From: Desertimonas sp963786985 | Lineage (GTDB): Bacteria; Actinomycetota; Acidimicrobiia; Acidimicrobiales; Ilumatobacteraceae | Length of the DNA stretch: 64,000 nt | Reading direction: 5' to 3' | Assembly (NCBI GenBank): GCA_963786985.1 | Contig: CAWBBL010000020.1 | Span: forward strand, 260,508-324,507 | In this document: positions 17,441 to 25,747 of the stretch, piece by piece | How the letters are laid out: every line of letters starts with the position of its first letter | Numbering within the stretch: position 1 is the first letter of the stretch | Program-made: the position numbers and the translations under genes | The notes under the pieces: model-generated | What the model was told of the DNA's origin: nothing | Database searches by the model: none | Seen by the model: only the letters and a program-made list of their open reading frames with translations

Positions 17441-19174
17441 CTACCTGGTGGCTCGCTCCACGACGCGGACGACGCCGGTCGTGCCGTCGACCTCGATCAG
17501 ATCACCCGTGGCGATGACGTTCGTCGCCACCGCCGTACCGACGACCGCCGGCACGCGGTATTCACGAGCGACGATCGCCGCGTGGGTGAGCATCCCCCCG
17601 CTGTCGCACACGCACGCCGCGATCTTGGCGAACGCCGGGGTCCAGTTCGGCGACGTCGCCTCGCAGACGAGGATCTCGCCAGGCTCGATGCGGTGCAATT
17701 CGTCGGCACCGTGGAGCACCCGAGCGCGTCCACGCACGACGCCGCCGGACGCCCCGACGCCGGAGAGCTCCTCGTTCGTGGTACCGCCGCGGATCGTCTC
17801 GAAGAAGTCGTGGCCCATCCCGAAGATCCCGCGCAGCACGGGGTCGTCGATGTCGTCAGGAATCGTGCCGAGCACCTTGGGCAGATCGGGCCGCCGGGCG
17901 ACCCACTCGTCGTAGAAGTCCCGGCGTTCCGAGATCACCCCGGCGAACGACGACCACGTCCGTTCGCCGCGGGTCACCGACGTGAACTCCGGGCGGAACA
18001 GGAACAACCCGTCGGTCGGGTCGCTGCTCCCTCCGGCAGCGGCCAGGGCCAGCGCCGCCCGGCGCAACGGGAGGTGGGCGCGCAGGTCGATGTAGTAGTT
18101 GTGCTCCTCGTTCCACCACGCGAAGTTGGCGGCGGTGCAGCCGGCGAGGGCCTCGTCGAACTGTTTCCGTTCGTCGCCCGCCAGCTTGCGGCGGGCGCTC
18201 TCGATGGCCTCGTTGCGCTCGGCGACCGACTGCTCGCGAGCGACGGCGAAGTCGTGGTCGTCGGGCTTCTGCAGGAAGGTCTTGATCGTCCCGAGCGGGG
18301 ACGTGCTGTCCTCCCGCCACGACGGCAAGACGACGTCGGCGATCCCTTCGGTGCGGTTGCCGTGGGTCGCCAGGAAGTCGTCGAAGGACTGCAGCCAACC
18401 CGTGCTGTGCTGATCGGTGCTGGCCGTGATGGCGGTGAGCAGGTCCTCGGCCGGCGTCTCCTCGAACAGCTCGCCGAGACCGGCCCGCCGGGCAGCCGCA
18501 GTCAGCTCCCAGAGCTGTCGATCGACCTCCATGATCTTGGAGTCCTCGCCCTGGAGGAACCGGGAGATCTCGCTGGGGTCGAGGCCGAGCTGCTGGCACA
18601 GCCCGTAGAACCCGACGTACGCGGCGAGCAGCGGGTACATCATCTCGAAGTGGATCTCCCACGCCCGCTTGAAGAAGGCCTGGGCGTCGGCGAAGTAGGC
18701 GCCGATCTCGGCCGGCGATTCGAGGGCGTGCTCGTCGTCCTCGAAGTGGGCCAGACCCCGTTCCAGTTCGACGACCCGGTCGGCCCAGATCTTCGGGAAC
18801 TGCTCGAGGAAGCCGGGAAGGTTGCGGGAGATCCGCGCGGCACGCGATTGCAGCTCCCACGGCGACGTGACGTCGACCTGTCCGCTGTAGATGTGCGGAC
18901 CCGCCATCCGGGCGGCCAGTCCGCGGCTCGGTGGCAGCGGGAGCATCTCGGCGGCCAGTTGGGTCCCCCAGCAGATGCCGTCCTCCGGGAAGATGTAGCC
19001 GAGCGGGACCATGCCGCGCGGGTAGTGGAAATCGAGCAGCCAGAAGCGCTGCTCGTCGCCCGGCTGGAACGTCGACAGCCCTTCGGCGATCCATGGGGCG
19101 CCAGCCTCCGACGACGGGAAGCCGGGATACCACTCGTCGCTCACGAACTCGTCGATCGGGATGAAGTCGGGCAT
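17441..19174 (-). CDS. PEP-utilising mobile-domain protein
   Basis: 577 residues. The C-terminal 90 residues are the swivelling phosphohistidine domain of PEP-utilising enzymes (GEILVCEATSPNWTPAF, then GGMLTHAAIVARE with the phospho-His near residue 529, then VPAVVGT). The large N-terminal part (WYPGFPSSEAGAPWIAEGL, YPRGMVPLGYIFPEDGICWG) is not an ATP-grasp domain I recognise. It resembles the mobile-subunit proteins found with phenylphosphate-synthase-like systems, which phosphorylate a substrate in trans. AAGGAG precedes the ATG at 19174. First gene of the operon with the alcohol dehydrogenase and P450. Confidence 0.82.
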   Translation of the reverse strand: MPDFIPIDEFVSDEWYPGFPSSEAGAPWIAEGLSTFQPGDEQRFWLLDFHYPRGMVPLGYIFPEDGICWGTQLAAEMLPLPPSRGLAARMAGPHIYSGQVDVTSPWELQSRAARISRNLPGFLEQFPKIWADRVVELERGLAHFEDDEHALESPAEIGAYFADAQAFFKRAWEIHFEMMYPLLAAYVGFYGLCQQLGLDPSEISRFLQGEDSKIMEVDRQLWELTAAARRAGLGELFEETPAEDLLTAITASTDQHSTGWLQSFDDFLATHGNRTEGIADVVLPSWREDSTSPLGTIKTFLQKPDDHDFAVAREQSVAERNEAIESARRKLAGDERKQFDEALAGCTAANFAWWNEEHNYYIDLRAHLPLRRAALALAAAGGSSDPTDGLFLFRPEFTSVTRGERTWSSFAGVISERRDFYDEWVARRPDLPKVLGTIPDDIDDPVLRGIFGMGHDFFETIRGGTTNEELSGVGASGGVVRGRARVLHGADELHRIEPGEILVCEATSPNWTPAFAKIAACVCDSGGMLTHAAIVAREYRVPAVVGTAVATNVIATGDLIEVDGTTGVVRVVERATR

Positions 19175-19229
19175 GAGGTGCTCCTTGGCACAACAGTGCG
19201 GTCGCCGTGACCGCGTGATCGTACGCGCG

Positions 19230-19619
19230 TCAGCGCGGGCGCCGAGCGGCGACAGCCTGGCGCAGCAGCGCCTGGACCCGCTCGTCGTCGAGCTCGTCGG
19301 CGCGGCGGATCTTCAGGTGGCGGTGCACCTTGCCGGTGCCGTCGAGCAGGCCGGCCGGATCGTCGAGGCTCGCGCCGCCGGCGATTCCCACGTTCACGTA
19401 CGTCGATTGGGGACTGACCGTGAACACGAGGCCCTTGTAGCCGGCCGCATAGCCGATGCCGATCTCCCCGCCCTCCGCTGACTCGATGCCGTCGGGCAGC
19501 ACCGCACGGAGCGCGCCGAGGGCGGCTCGGGCGAGCTGTTGAACTCGGTCGTCGAAACGGGCGAGGAACGACGCGACCGCGGTGTCGTCGAGTTGCGACC
19601 CCGGGGCATGGGTGTCCAC
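19230..19619 (-). CDS. DUF1801 (YdhG/YjbR-like) domain protein
   Basis: 129 residues. The sequence has the DUF1801 pattern of small iron-chaperone-like or DNA-binding-like domains: QQLARAALGALRAVLPDG, a Gly-rich middle, GLLDGTGKVHRHLKIRRAD and a final helix. The family has no settled biochemical role. It is transcribed in the same direction as the ferredoxin and desaturase genes 24 bp upstream and may be the last gene of that operon. Confidence 0.7.
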   Translation of the reverse strand: MDTHAPGSQLDDTAVASFLARFDDRVQQLARAALGALRAVLPDGIESAEGGEIGIGYAAGYKGLVFTVSPQSTYVNVGIAGGASLDDPAGLLDGTGKVHRHLKIRRADELDDERVQALLRQAVAARRPR

Positions 19620-19642
19620 GACCGGAACCTACTCGTCGTGCC

Positions 19643-19957
19643 TCAACTGACGTCGACGTAGACGGTGCCGTCCTCGACCTTCGTCGGATAGGTCCGTAGG
19701 TCGACGATCACCGGCGCACCCTTGGCCCCGCCGGTGCGGTAGTCGAAGCGCCCGTTGTGCTTGGGGCACTCGATGGTCGAGCCGGTCACCAGGCCGTCGC
19801 AGAGCAACTCGTCCTCGTGGGTGCAGTGGCCGGCCGTGGCGAAGTACAGGTCGTCAGGGGAGCGGTAGACGGCGTACGCCGCGCCCTCGTGCTCGAAGCC
19901 GACGACGTCCTCGGGGTCCACCTCGTCGGCGGCGCAGGCGGCGATCCAGTTGGGCAT
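19643..19957 (-). CDS. mocE: MocE-like Rieske 2Fe-2S ferredoxin
   Basis: 104-residue Rieske-type ferredoxin. All four ligands are present: Cys45 and His47 in GHCTHEDE, Cys64 and His67 in IECPKHNGRF. It shuttles electrons to an oxygenase. It lies directly after a desaturase-fold oxygenase, the pairing seen in rhizopine catabolism (MocD with MocE). The start ATG at 19957 overlaps the desaturase end region by a few bases of spacing only. A reductase partner (MocF) is not seen in the window. Confidence 0.88.
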   Translation of the reverse strand: MPNWIAACAADEVDPEDVVGFEHEGAAYAVYRSPDDLYFATAGHCTHEDELLCDGLVTGSTIECPKHNGRFDYRTGGAKGAPVIVDLRTYPTKVEDGTVYVDVS

Positions 19958-19964
19958 CGGACGT

Positions 19965-21014
19965 TCAGGCCTCGGTGATGTCAGGCACTGGCCGACGGAC
20001 GAAGTAGGTCGGGTCACGGCGCTGGCGGGCGAGGGCCGGGATGATCTCGCGGAAGGCCGCGATCGTGCTGGGGTAAGCCGGGGGACACACGTCCTTGATC
20101 TCGTCGTGCAGGTCAGCCAGTGAGTGGAATGGCACGAGCGGGAACATGTGGTGTTCGACGTGGTAGTTCATGTTCCAGTACAGGAACCGGAAGACCGGGT
20201 TCATGTAGATCGTGCGGGCGTCGAGTCGATGGTCGAGGACATCCTCGGCGAGACCGGCGTGCTGGGTGAGTCCGAACACCAGATGGAGCCAGGCGCCGTA
20301 CAGGCGCGGGCCACCGACGAGCAACAGCGGCAGGATGCTCCACGTCACCGCCGCAAGGATGATCACGACGGCGTAGATCACGATCCACACTCGCGCTTCG
20401 CGGTGGACCCGCCGCCTCTCCGGCGCCGGGACGTACGTCTGCTCTTCGTCAGTGAGTCGGCCGGACGCGTGGACGACCATCTGCCACATCGCCCGGGGGA
20501 CGTCGACGAGACCGAAGAAGTTGAGGGCGATCCGCCCGATGGCCGGCGGGCGCATGGCGAGGATCTCCGGGTCGCGTCCGACGATCAGCGTGTCGGTGTG
20601 GTGACGGGTGTGGCTCCACCGCCACACCGTCGGGCTGCGCATGATCATGAAGCAGGCGATCTGGTACACCACGTCGTTCATCCACGGGGTCTTGAACGCC
20701 GTCCGGTGGCCGGCTTCGTGCCACCGCGAGTCGGAGACCGACCCGTACAGCACGCCATACACGGCGAGCAGTGGGATCCACACGAGGTTTCCGGCGACGA
20801 ACGCCCACGCCCCGACCCCGCCGAACACGGCGAGGAGGGCGAACCACAGCAGGGTGTCGCGGATCGCCGGTCCGTTGGAGCGCTGCATCAGCTGCTTCAT
20901 CCTGGCGCGGGGGACCGGTGCCTTGTACCACACCGCGCCGACCAGTCCCTCGCCGTCGGCGACGGCTCCTTCCGGACCCAGGAGGCCGTAGTCGCGGTGC
21001 AGCGTCGCAGTCAT
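19965..21014 (-). CDS. fatty acid desaturase-fold oxygenase (MocD-like)
   Basis: 349-residue membrane di-iron enzyme. Three histidine boxes are present: WHEAGHRTAF near residue 100, SHTRHHTDT near 136 and HVEHHMFP near 286, with an extra His in LTQHAGL. Two pairs of hydrophobic segments flank them (LLWFALLAVFGGVGAWAFV, VWIVIYAVVIILAAV). The fold covers acyl-lipid desaturases and the hydroxylase/demethylase MocD. The next genes (Rieske ferredoxin, MocA-type dehydrogenase, furanose importer) argue for a sugar- or inositol-like substrate rather than fatty acids. ATG at 21014 has GGAG about eight bases upstream. Lipid desaturation remains the alternative. Confidence 0.85.
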   Translation of the reverse strand: MTATLHRDYGLLGPEGAVADGEGLVGAVWYKAPVPRARMKQLMQRSNGPAIRDTLLWFALLAVFGGVGAWAFVAGNLVWIPLLAVYGVLYGSVSDSRWHEAGHRTAFKTPWMNDVVYQIACFMIMRSPTVWRWSHTRHHTDTLIVGRDPEILAMRPPAIGRIALNFFGLVDVPRAMWQMVVHASGRLTDEEQTYVPAPERRRVHREARVWIVIYAVVIILAAVTWSILPLLLVGGPRLYGAWLHLVFGLTQHAGLAEDVLDHRLDARTIYMNPVFRFLYWNMNYHVEHHMFPLVPFHSLADLHDEIKDVCPPAYPSTIAAFREIIPALARQRRDPTYFVRRPVPDITEA

Positions 21015-21092
21015 CGGATCGTCTCCATCGTGGTGACCGAGCGTAGATCGACCGCCGCCGACGATCATGACCCGTCGCCCAACGGGTCCGGG

Positions 21093-22082
21093 TCAGGCAA
21101 CGGTGATCTGGCGGGCTTCGTTGAACGACTGGATGCACGCCTGGGCGAGGTGCAGGGCGCGGCGTCCGGCACGGGCGTGGATCGGTGGCTCGGCGGAGCT
21201 GCGCAGGGCGGCGAGCAGCTCGTCGAGGTGCAGCTCGAACATGTGGTCGAAGTCGCGGTCACGATCGTTGAAGTACCCGGCCTCCCACACCTCGCGCAGC
21301 TCACTGCCCGGTGTCGAACGGGTGAAGCGCTTGACGGTGTCGACGATCTGCACCCGACCGGATGATCCGTTGACCTCGATGTAGTGCGTCTCGGGGTAGG
21401 CGTACGACGAGTCGTAGGAACCGATCAGCGAACCGACGGCACCGGACGAGAACGTCAACGCCACGGCCATCGTGGTGTATCCGCGACCCGCTGGGTCGGC
21501 GCAGTGGGCGCTGACCGCGGTGATCGGGCCGCAGAGGTGCTCGAGCATGTCGAAGCCATGGCACTGCGTCTCGATCAAATTGGCGTGGGGGTGCGTGCTG
21601 GTCCCGACTTCGCCACCGAACCGCCACGTCGCGAACGAGACGGTGCCCAGCGCTCCTGACGCGATCGCCTCGCGAGCCAGCTGCACCGGGCGGGCATAGC
21701 GGTGGTTGAAGTTGATGGCGAAGAACAGCTGCCGATCCTCGGCTTCCTGGAGCAGCTGGTCGGCTTCTTGGAGATCGAACACGAGGGGCTTTTCGACGAG
21801 CAGCGGGAACCCCGCTCGGATGACCCGCAACGTCGTGGCGAAGTGACCCTCGTTGGGCAGGCACAGCGAGACGAGATCGGGATGTTCCGTTTCGAGCATG
21901 TCGTCGAGGTCGACGTACGGCGTGGTGGCGAATTCGTCGGCGCGCCGCGTCGTCTTGTCGCTCGACCGCCCGACGATCGCGCACAGCTCGACGTCGGGCC
22001 GTTGCGAGAAGACCCGGGCGTGCTCGCGACCCCACCATTCACCGGTGCCGACGACGGCCACGCGCAGGCGCTCTGTGCTCAC
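21093..22082 (-). CDS. Gfo/Idh/MocA-family oxidoreductase
   Basis: 329 residues. The N-terminal Rossmann fold (RVAVVGTGEWWGREHARVF), the EKP motif (LLVEKPLVF) carrying the catalytic Lys, and NFNHRYARP are typical of the glucose-fructose oxidoreductase / inositol dehydrogenase / MocA family. It oxidises a sugar or inositol ring hydroxyl with NAD(P). GTG start at 22082 has a strong AAGGAG site and overlaps the permease stop by 4 bp, so it belongs to the transporter operon. It ends 78 bp before the desaturase gene. Confidence 0.92.
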   Translation of the reverse strand: MSTERLRVAVVGTGEWWGREHARVFSQRPDVELCAIVGRSSDKTTRRADEFATTPYVDLDDMLETEHPDLVSLCLPNEGHFATTLRVIRAGFPLLVEKPLVFDLQEADQLLQEAEDRQLFFAINFNHRYARPVQLAREAIASGALGTVSFATWRFGGEVGTSTHPHANLIETQCHGFDMLEHLCGPITAVSAHCADPAGRGYTTMAVALTFSSGAVGSLIGSYDSSYAYPETHYIEVNGSSGRVQIVDTVKRFTRSTPGSELREVWEAGYFNDRDRDFDHMFELHLDELLAALRSSAEPPIHARAGRRALHLAQACIQSFNEARQITVA

Positions 22083-23098
22083 GATTGCTCCTTTCGGCCG
22101 ATGATCGTCTGTGCCGTCACGACCACGATGAGGAAGACGCCGCTGACGACCTGCTGGTGGAACGATCGCAGGGTGCCGACCTGGTTGATCAGGTTCTGGA
22201 TGACGCCGAGCAGCAACACCCCGATCATCGTCCCGGTCAGGCCTCCCGCTCCACCACTGAGCAACGTTCCGCCGATCACCACTGCGGCGATCGCTTCGAG
22301 CTCGAGGCCACTGCCGATCGTCGACAACCCAGACGACGACCTGGCGGCCACGAGCATCCCGGCCAGCCCGCTGAGCAGACCGGTCATCGTGTACAGGACG
22401 ATCTTGACTCGCGCCACGGGTAGTCCCATCAACCGCGCGGCATCCTCCGATCCGCCGATGGCGTAGACGGCTTGGCCGAGCCGTGTCCGATTGAGCACCA
22501 CGAGACCGACACCGAACAGGGCCAAGGCGATCCACACCGGAGCGCCGACCCCCAGCACCCGCTCTTGGCCGAGGTTCGTCATCCACCGTCCCCGATCGAT
22601 GAGGTGCGTCGTGTTGCCGTCGTCGGAGACCTTGAACGCCAACCCGCGACAGAACAACAGGCCGGCGAGGGTGACGATGAACGCCGGCATCCGCAACTTG
22701 CCGATCAGTGTTCCCTGCACCAGCCCGATGGCACCGCACGTCACGATCGGCACGACGATGCCGGCCAGTGAGCCCCACCGCGAGCTGTAGGCGGCGAGCA
22801 CGGCGGCGAGGGCGTACATCGAACCCACCGAGAGGTCGATGCCTCCGCTGAGGATGACGAACGTCATCCCGATGGAGATGATCGCCAGGAACGACGAAGC
22901 GACCGCCAGATTGGCGAAATTGCCCGGGTTGGCGAACTGCGTCCCGAAGACGATCACGCCGAAGACGACGACGGCGACGAGCACGACCCCGGCAGCCGAT
23001 CGCCGGACGAGTGACGACAGGGAGGCGAACGACTTGTGTGCCGAGATGTCGCTGAGCGGCTGCTCGCCCGGTCCCGGGGCGACGATGTGGGCGGTCAT
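22079..23098 (-). CDS. sugar ABC transporter permease 2 (YjfF/RbsC type)
   Basis: 339-residue polytopic membrane protein of the CUT2 permease family. Signature stretches: GMTFVILSGGIDLSVGSM, ITLAGLLFCRGLAF-like LAGLLFCRG, AVYAIGGSEDAARLMGLPV and AVVIGGTLLSGGAGGLTG. It overlaps the upstream permease by 4 bp and the MocA-type gene by 4 bp. With the other permease it would form a heterodimeric channel, as YtfT and YjfF do in the galactofuranose importer. Confidence 0.92.
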   Translation of the reverse strand: MTAHIVAPGPGEQPLSDISAHKSFASLSSLVRRSAAGVVLVAVVVFGVIVFGTQFANPGNFANLAVASSFLAIISIGMTFVILSGGIDLSVGSMYALAAVLAAYSSRWGSLAGIVVPIVTCGAIGLVQGTLIGKLRMPAFIVTLAGLLFCRGLAFKVSDDGNTTHLIDRGRWMTNLGQERVLGVGAPVWIALALFGVGLVVLNRTRLGQAVYAIGGSEDAARLMGLPVARVKIVLYTMTGLLSGLAGMLVAARSSSGLSTIGSGLELEAIAAVVIGGTLLSGGAGGLTGTMIGVLLLGVIQNLINQVGTLRSFHQQVVSGVFLIVVVTAQTIIGRKEQS

Positions 23099-24054
23099 CG
23101 CAGTCGGTCCCGCTGGATGTACACAGCCGCCACGATGATGAACGCCTGCACCATCCGGGCGTCGGCGTCGGAGAGATCATGGCGGATCAGCGTGGCGAAG
23201 ATCAGCTGCATCAGGACGGCCCCGGCAACCGTGCCAAGGACGCGGATCTCGCCGCCGGACAGCGGCGTGCCGCCGACGACGACCGCCGTGATCGCACTGA
23301 GCTCGATCAGCAATCCGACGAACGAAGGATCAGAGGCCCCCGATCGCGCCGTGGCCAGCACGCCGGCGACCGCGGCGAACAGCCCCGAGAGTACGTAGAC
23401 GACAATGAGCGTCCGCCGAACCGGGAGGCCCGCCGTCTGGGCGGCGTCGGGACTGCCGCCGATCGCGACCAGACGCTTTCCGAAGACGGTGAACCGGACG
23501 AGGATCCCGACGATCGCCGTCAGTCCCAAGGCGATGAGCACTCCCGGCTGGAGACCGCCAATCAGTTGCTTCGTGCCGAATGCGCGGATCGCCGGATCGA
23601 AGATCTCCGTCAGGCGGCCGTCGGCGATCATCAGCGCGAGGCCGCGCCCGGCGATGAACAACCCGAGCGTGGCGACGATCGGTTGGACCCCCACGACCCC
23701 GACCAGCACGCCGTTGAACGTTCCGGCGAGCATCCCGGCGAGCAGCGCGGCCACGATGGCGATCGTCGGCCCGTGGTCGAGGGTCGCTGCGAGGGTCGCT
23801 GCCGCGAGCGCCATCGTCGCCCCCACGGAGAGATCGATGCCGGCGGTGGCCACGACGATCGCCATGCCGAGGGCGACGATCACGACGGGCGTCACTTGGA
23901 CGAGTTGCAGCCGGACGTTGTTCAACGTCGCGAAGTTCGGCGTGAACAGCAGATTGAAGGCGATCACGACACCGAGTGCGGCGTACACGCCGTGCGTCCG
24001 CAGGCTGATCTGCGAGCGCCAGTGTCCGGCGACGGCGGCGACGGTCGCGGTCAC
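23095..24054 (-). CDS. sugar ABC transporter permease 1 (YtfT type)
   Basis: 319-residue polytopic permease, CUT2 family, with ALGMAIVVATAGIDLSVGATMAL, ATLGLFIAGRGLALMIADGR, LVAIGGSPDAAQTAGLPV and AVVVGGTPLSGGEIR. It is the partner of the next permease and follows the two-domain ATPase after an 88-bp gap in which I see no gene. It resembles YtfT in position and length. Confidence 0.92.
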   Translation of the reverse strand: MTATVAAVAGHWRSQISLRTHGVYAALGVVIAFNLLFTPNFATLNNVRLQLVQVTPVVIVALGMAIVVATAGIDLSVGATMALAAATLAATLDHGPTIAIVAALLAGMLAGTFNGVLVGVVGVQPIVATLGLFIAGRGLALMIADGRLTEIFDPAIRAFGTKQLIGGLQPGVLIALGLTAIVGILVRFTVFGKRLVAIGGSPDAAQTAGLPVRRTLIVVYVLSGLFAAVAGVLATARSGASDPSFVGLLIELSAITAVVVGGTPLSGGEIRVLGTVAGAVLMQLIFATLIRHDLSDADARMVQAFIIVAAVYIQRDRLR

Positions 24055-24142
24055 TGGAGCACCCTGTGCACGTGCGAGCGACGAGGCGCCAGCCGAGGAG
24101 TGGCCAGCGACGGCCTGCGTGGCCGGGGAACGCAGTGAACCG

Positions 24143-25672
24143 TCATGCGTCGGCCTCCTCGGTCTCGGGGGCCGAGCCCATCAGCTCCATGATCGTGTGC
24201 TCGTCGATCTCGCCGCGACCGAGTTCGCCAACCACCGTGCCGCGATTCAGCACAACCACCCGGATCGAACCCTCGACGACGTCCTCCAGTTCCGACGAGA
24301 TGAGCACGATCCCCCGTCCCTGATCGGCGAGTTGCTGGATGATCGACTGCACTTCCGCCTTGGCACCGATGTCGATTCCACGGGTCGGCTCGTCGAGGAG
24401 CAGAACCTGCGGTTCGACGCACAGCATGCGAGCGATCAACGTCTTCTGCTGGTTGCCACCCGAGAGATGCGAGATGTTCTGACGGGCGCCGGAGGTCTTG
24501 ATCCCGAGCCGGGCGATGTACTCGGCGACCAGTCGGTCGACCCGGCCGCGGGAGATGAAGCCCCAGCGGCTCACGCGCGGCAGGGCCATCAACACGATGT
24601 TGTCGCGCACGGACATCGTCGGGATGATCCCTTCCGCCTTGCGGTCCTCGGGAAGTAGCGCCGTCCCGGCGGCCAGCGACGAGCGGGGTGAACCGGTCCG
24701 CACCCGTCGCCCGCCGACCCGCACGCTGCCGCGGTCGAGGCGTTGCGTCCCGAAGATCGCCTTCACAGTCTCCGAGCGTCCCGAGCCCAGCAAGCCGGCC
24801 AAGCCGAGCACTTCCCCAGCCCGCACCGACAACGAAACGTCGAGCAGCTGGTGTCGTCGGGTGAGGCCCTCGGCGTTGAGGAGCACCTCATCGAGGACCC
24901 GCTGATCGCGCGTGAAGCTGGTGAGCCCTTCGGCGCGAACCTCGGCAACATCCCGCCCGAGCATCGTGGCGATCACGTCCAGCTTGGTCGTGTCGGTGAT
25001 CAGGCTGGTCCTGGCGCGCCGACCATCGCGCAGGATCGTGATGCGATCGGAGATCTCGAAGACCTCATCGAGGTTGTGGCTGACGAACAGCAAGGCCACG
25101 CCGGCGCTGCGCAGCCGTCTGATCATCCCGAACACCTGGGCCACCTCACGTGGCTCGAGCGAAGACGTCGGCTCATCGAGGATCACGACGCGGGCGTCGG
25201 TCGACACGGCCCGCACGATGGCGATCATCTGCTGGACGCCGGCCCCGAACGAGTTCACGGGCCGACGTACGTCGACGTCGATCCCATACCGCCGCAACAA
25301 CGCCGAGGCATTGCGGTTCATCTCGCCGACATCGAGCAACTTCCACCTCGACCGTGGTTCGTTGCCCAAGTACAGGTTGCGGGCGACCGACATCATCGGC
25401 ACGAGCGTGATCTCTTGAAACGTCGTGCTGATGCCGAGGTCCCAGGCGGCGCGCGGCGACGACAGCGAGATGCTCTCGCCCAGGTAGCTGATCTCGCCCT
25501 CGTCGGGGCTGTAGACCCCGGTGAGCACCTTGATCAGCGTCGACTTGCCGGCGCCGTTCTCCCCGACCAGGGCATGCACTTCGCCGGGGTGCAGGTTCAA
25601 GGCGACCTGATCGAGCGCCGTCACCCCGGCGAAGCGCTTGGAGACTCCGACTGCCGTGAGTAGTGGCTCCAT
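24143..25672 (-). CDS. sugar ABC transporter ATPase, two domains (YtfR type)
   Basis: 509 residues, two fused nucleotide-binding domains as in RbsA/MglA/YtfR. Domain 1: Walker A GENGAGKSTLIKVL, a degenerate signature (FGAGVQQMIAI) and Walker B VVILDEPTSSLEP. Domain 2: a degenerate Walker A (GLLGSGRSE), a good signature LSGGNQQKTLIAR and Walker B VLLLDEPTRGID. This split of one good and one poor site in each half is normal for the CUT2 family. ATG at 25672 is chosen; a GTG at 25690 would add six residues. A strong hairpin separates it from the binding-protein gene upstream. Confidence 0.92.
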   Translation of the reverse strand: MEPLLTAVGVSKRFAGVTALDQVALNLHPGEVHALVGENGAGKSTLIKVLTGVYSPDEGEISYLGESISLSSPRAAWDLGISTTFQEITLVPMMSVARNLYLGNEPRSRWKLLDVGEMNRNASALLRRYGIDVDVRRPVNSFGAGVQQMIAIVRAVSTDARVVILDEPTSSLEPREVAQVFGMIRRLRSAGVALLFVSHNLDEVFEISDRITILRDGRRARTSLITDTTKLDVIATMLGRDVAEVRAEGLTSFTRDQRVLDEVLLNAEGLTRRHQLLDVSLSVRAGEVLGLAGLLGSGRSETVKAIFGTQRLDRGSVRVGGRRVRTGSPRSSLAAGTALLPEDRKAEGIIPTMSVRDNIVLMALPRVSRWGFISRGRVDRLVAEYIARLGIKTSGARQNISHLSGGNQQKTLIARMLCVEPQVLLLDEPTRGIDIGAKAEVQSIIQQLADQGRGIVLISSELEDVVEGSIRVVVLNRGTVVGELGRGEIDEHTIMELMGSAPETEEADA

Positions 25673-25697
25673 CACCTGTCGTTCACTCACCACAGAA

Positions 25698-25741
25698 GCG
25701 TCGCGCGAAGGGCGGCGAGCATCGCCCGCCGCCCTCGACGC
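25698..25741. promoter_or_regulatory. hairpin after binding-protein gene
   Basis: Nested inverted repeats: outer GCGTCG (25698-25703) with CGACGC (25736-25741), inner AGGGCGGCG (25709-25717) with CGCCGCCCT (25727-25735) around a 9-base loop. It lies between the binding-protein stop and the ATPase start. Such hairpins protect the upstream message or cause partial termination, giving more binding protein than ATPase. Confidence 0.6.
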
Positions 25742-25747
25742 CAACGA

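Noticed and set aside
17582..19210. A 542-codon plus-strand frame opposite the PEP-utilising gene
   Set aside because: It mirrors the real gene in the codon-complementary frame, has Arg/Gly/Val-rich low complexity and no motif; the minus strand has the phosphohistidine domain.
20124..21365. A 413-codon plus-strand frame opposite the desaturase and MocA-like genes
   Set aside because: It spans two genes with clear catalytic motifs on the other strand and is Asp/Arg/His-rich without domain features.
21093..23180. One 695-residue fused protein containing the MocA-like dehydrogenase
   Set aside because: The N-terminal 365 residues of that frame are an Arg-rich shadow of the permease gene; a GTG at 22082 with a strong ribosome site starts the real enzyme.
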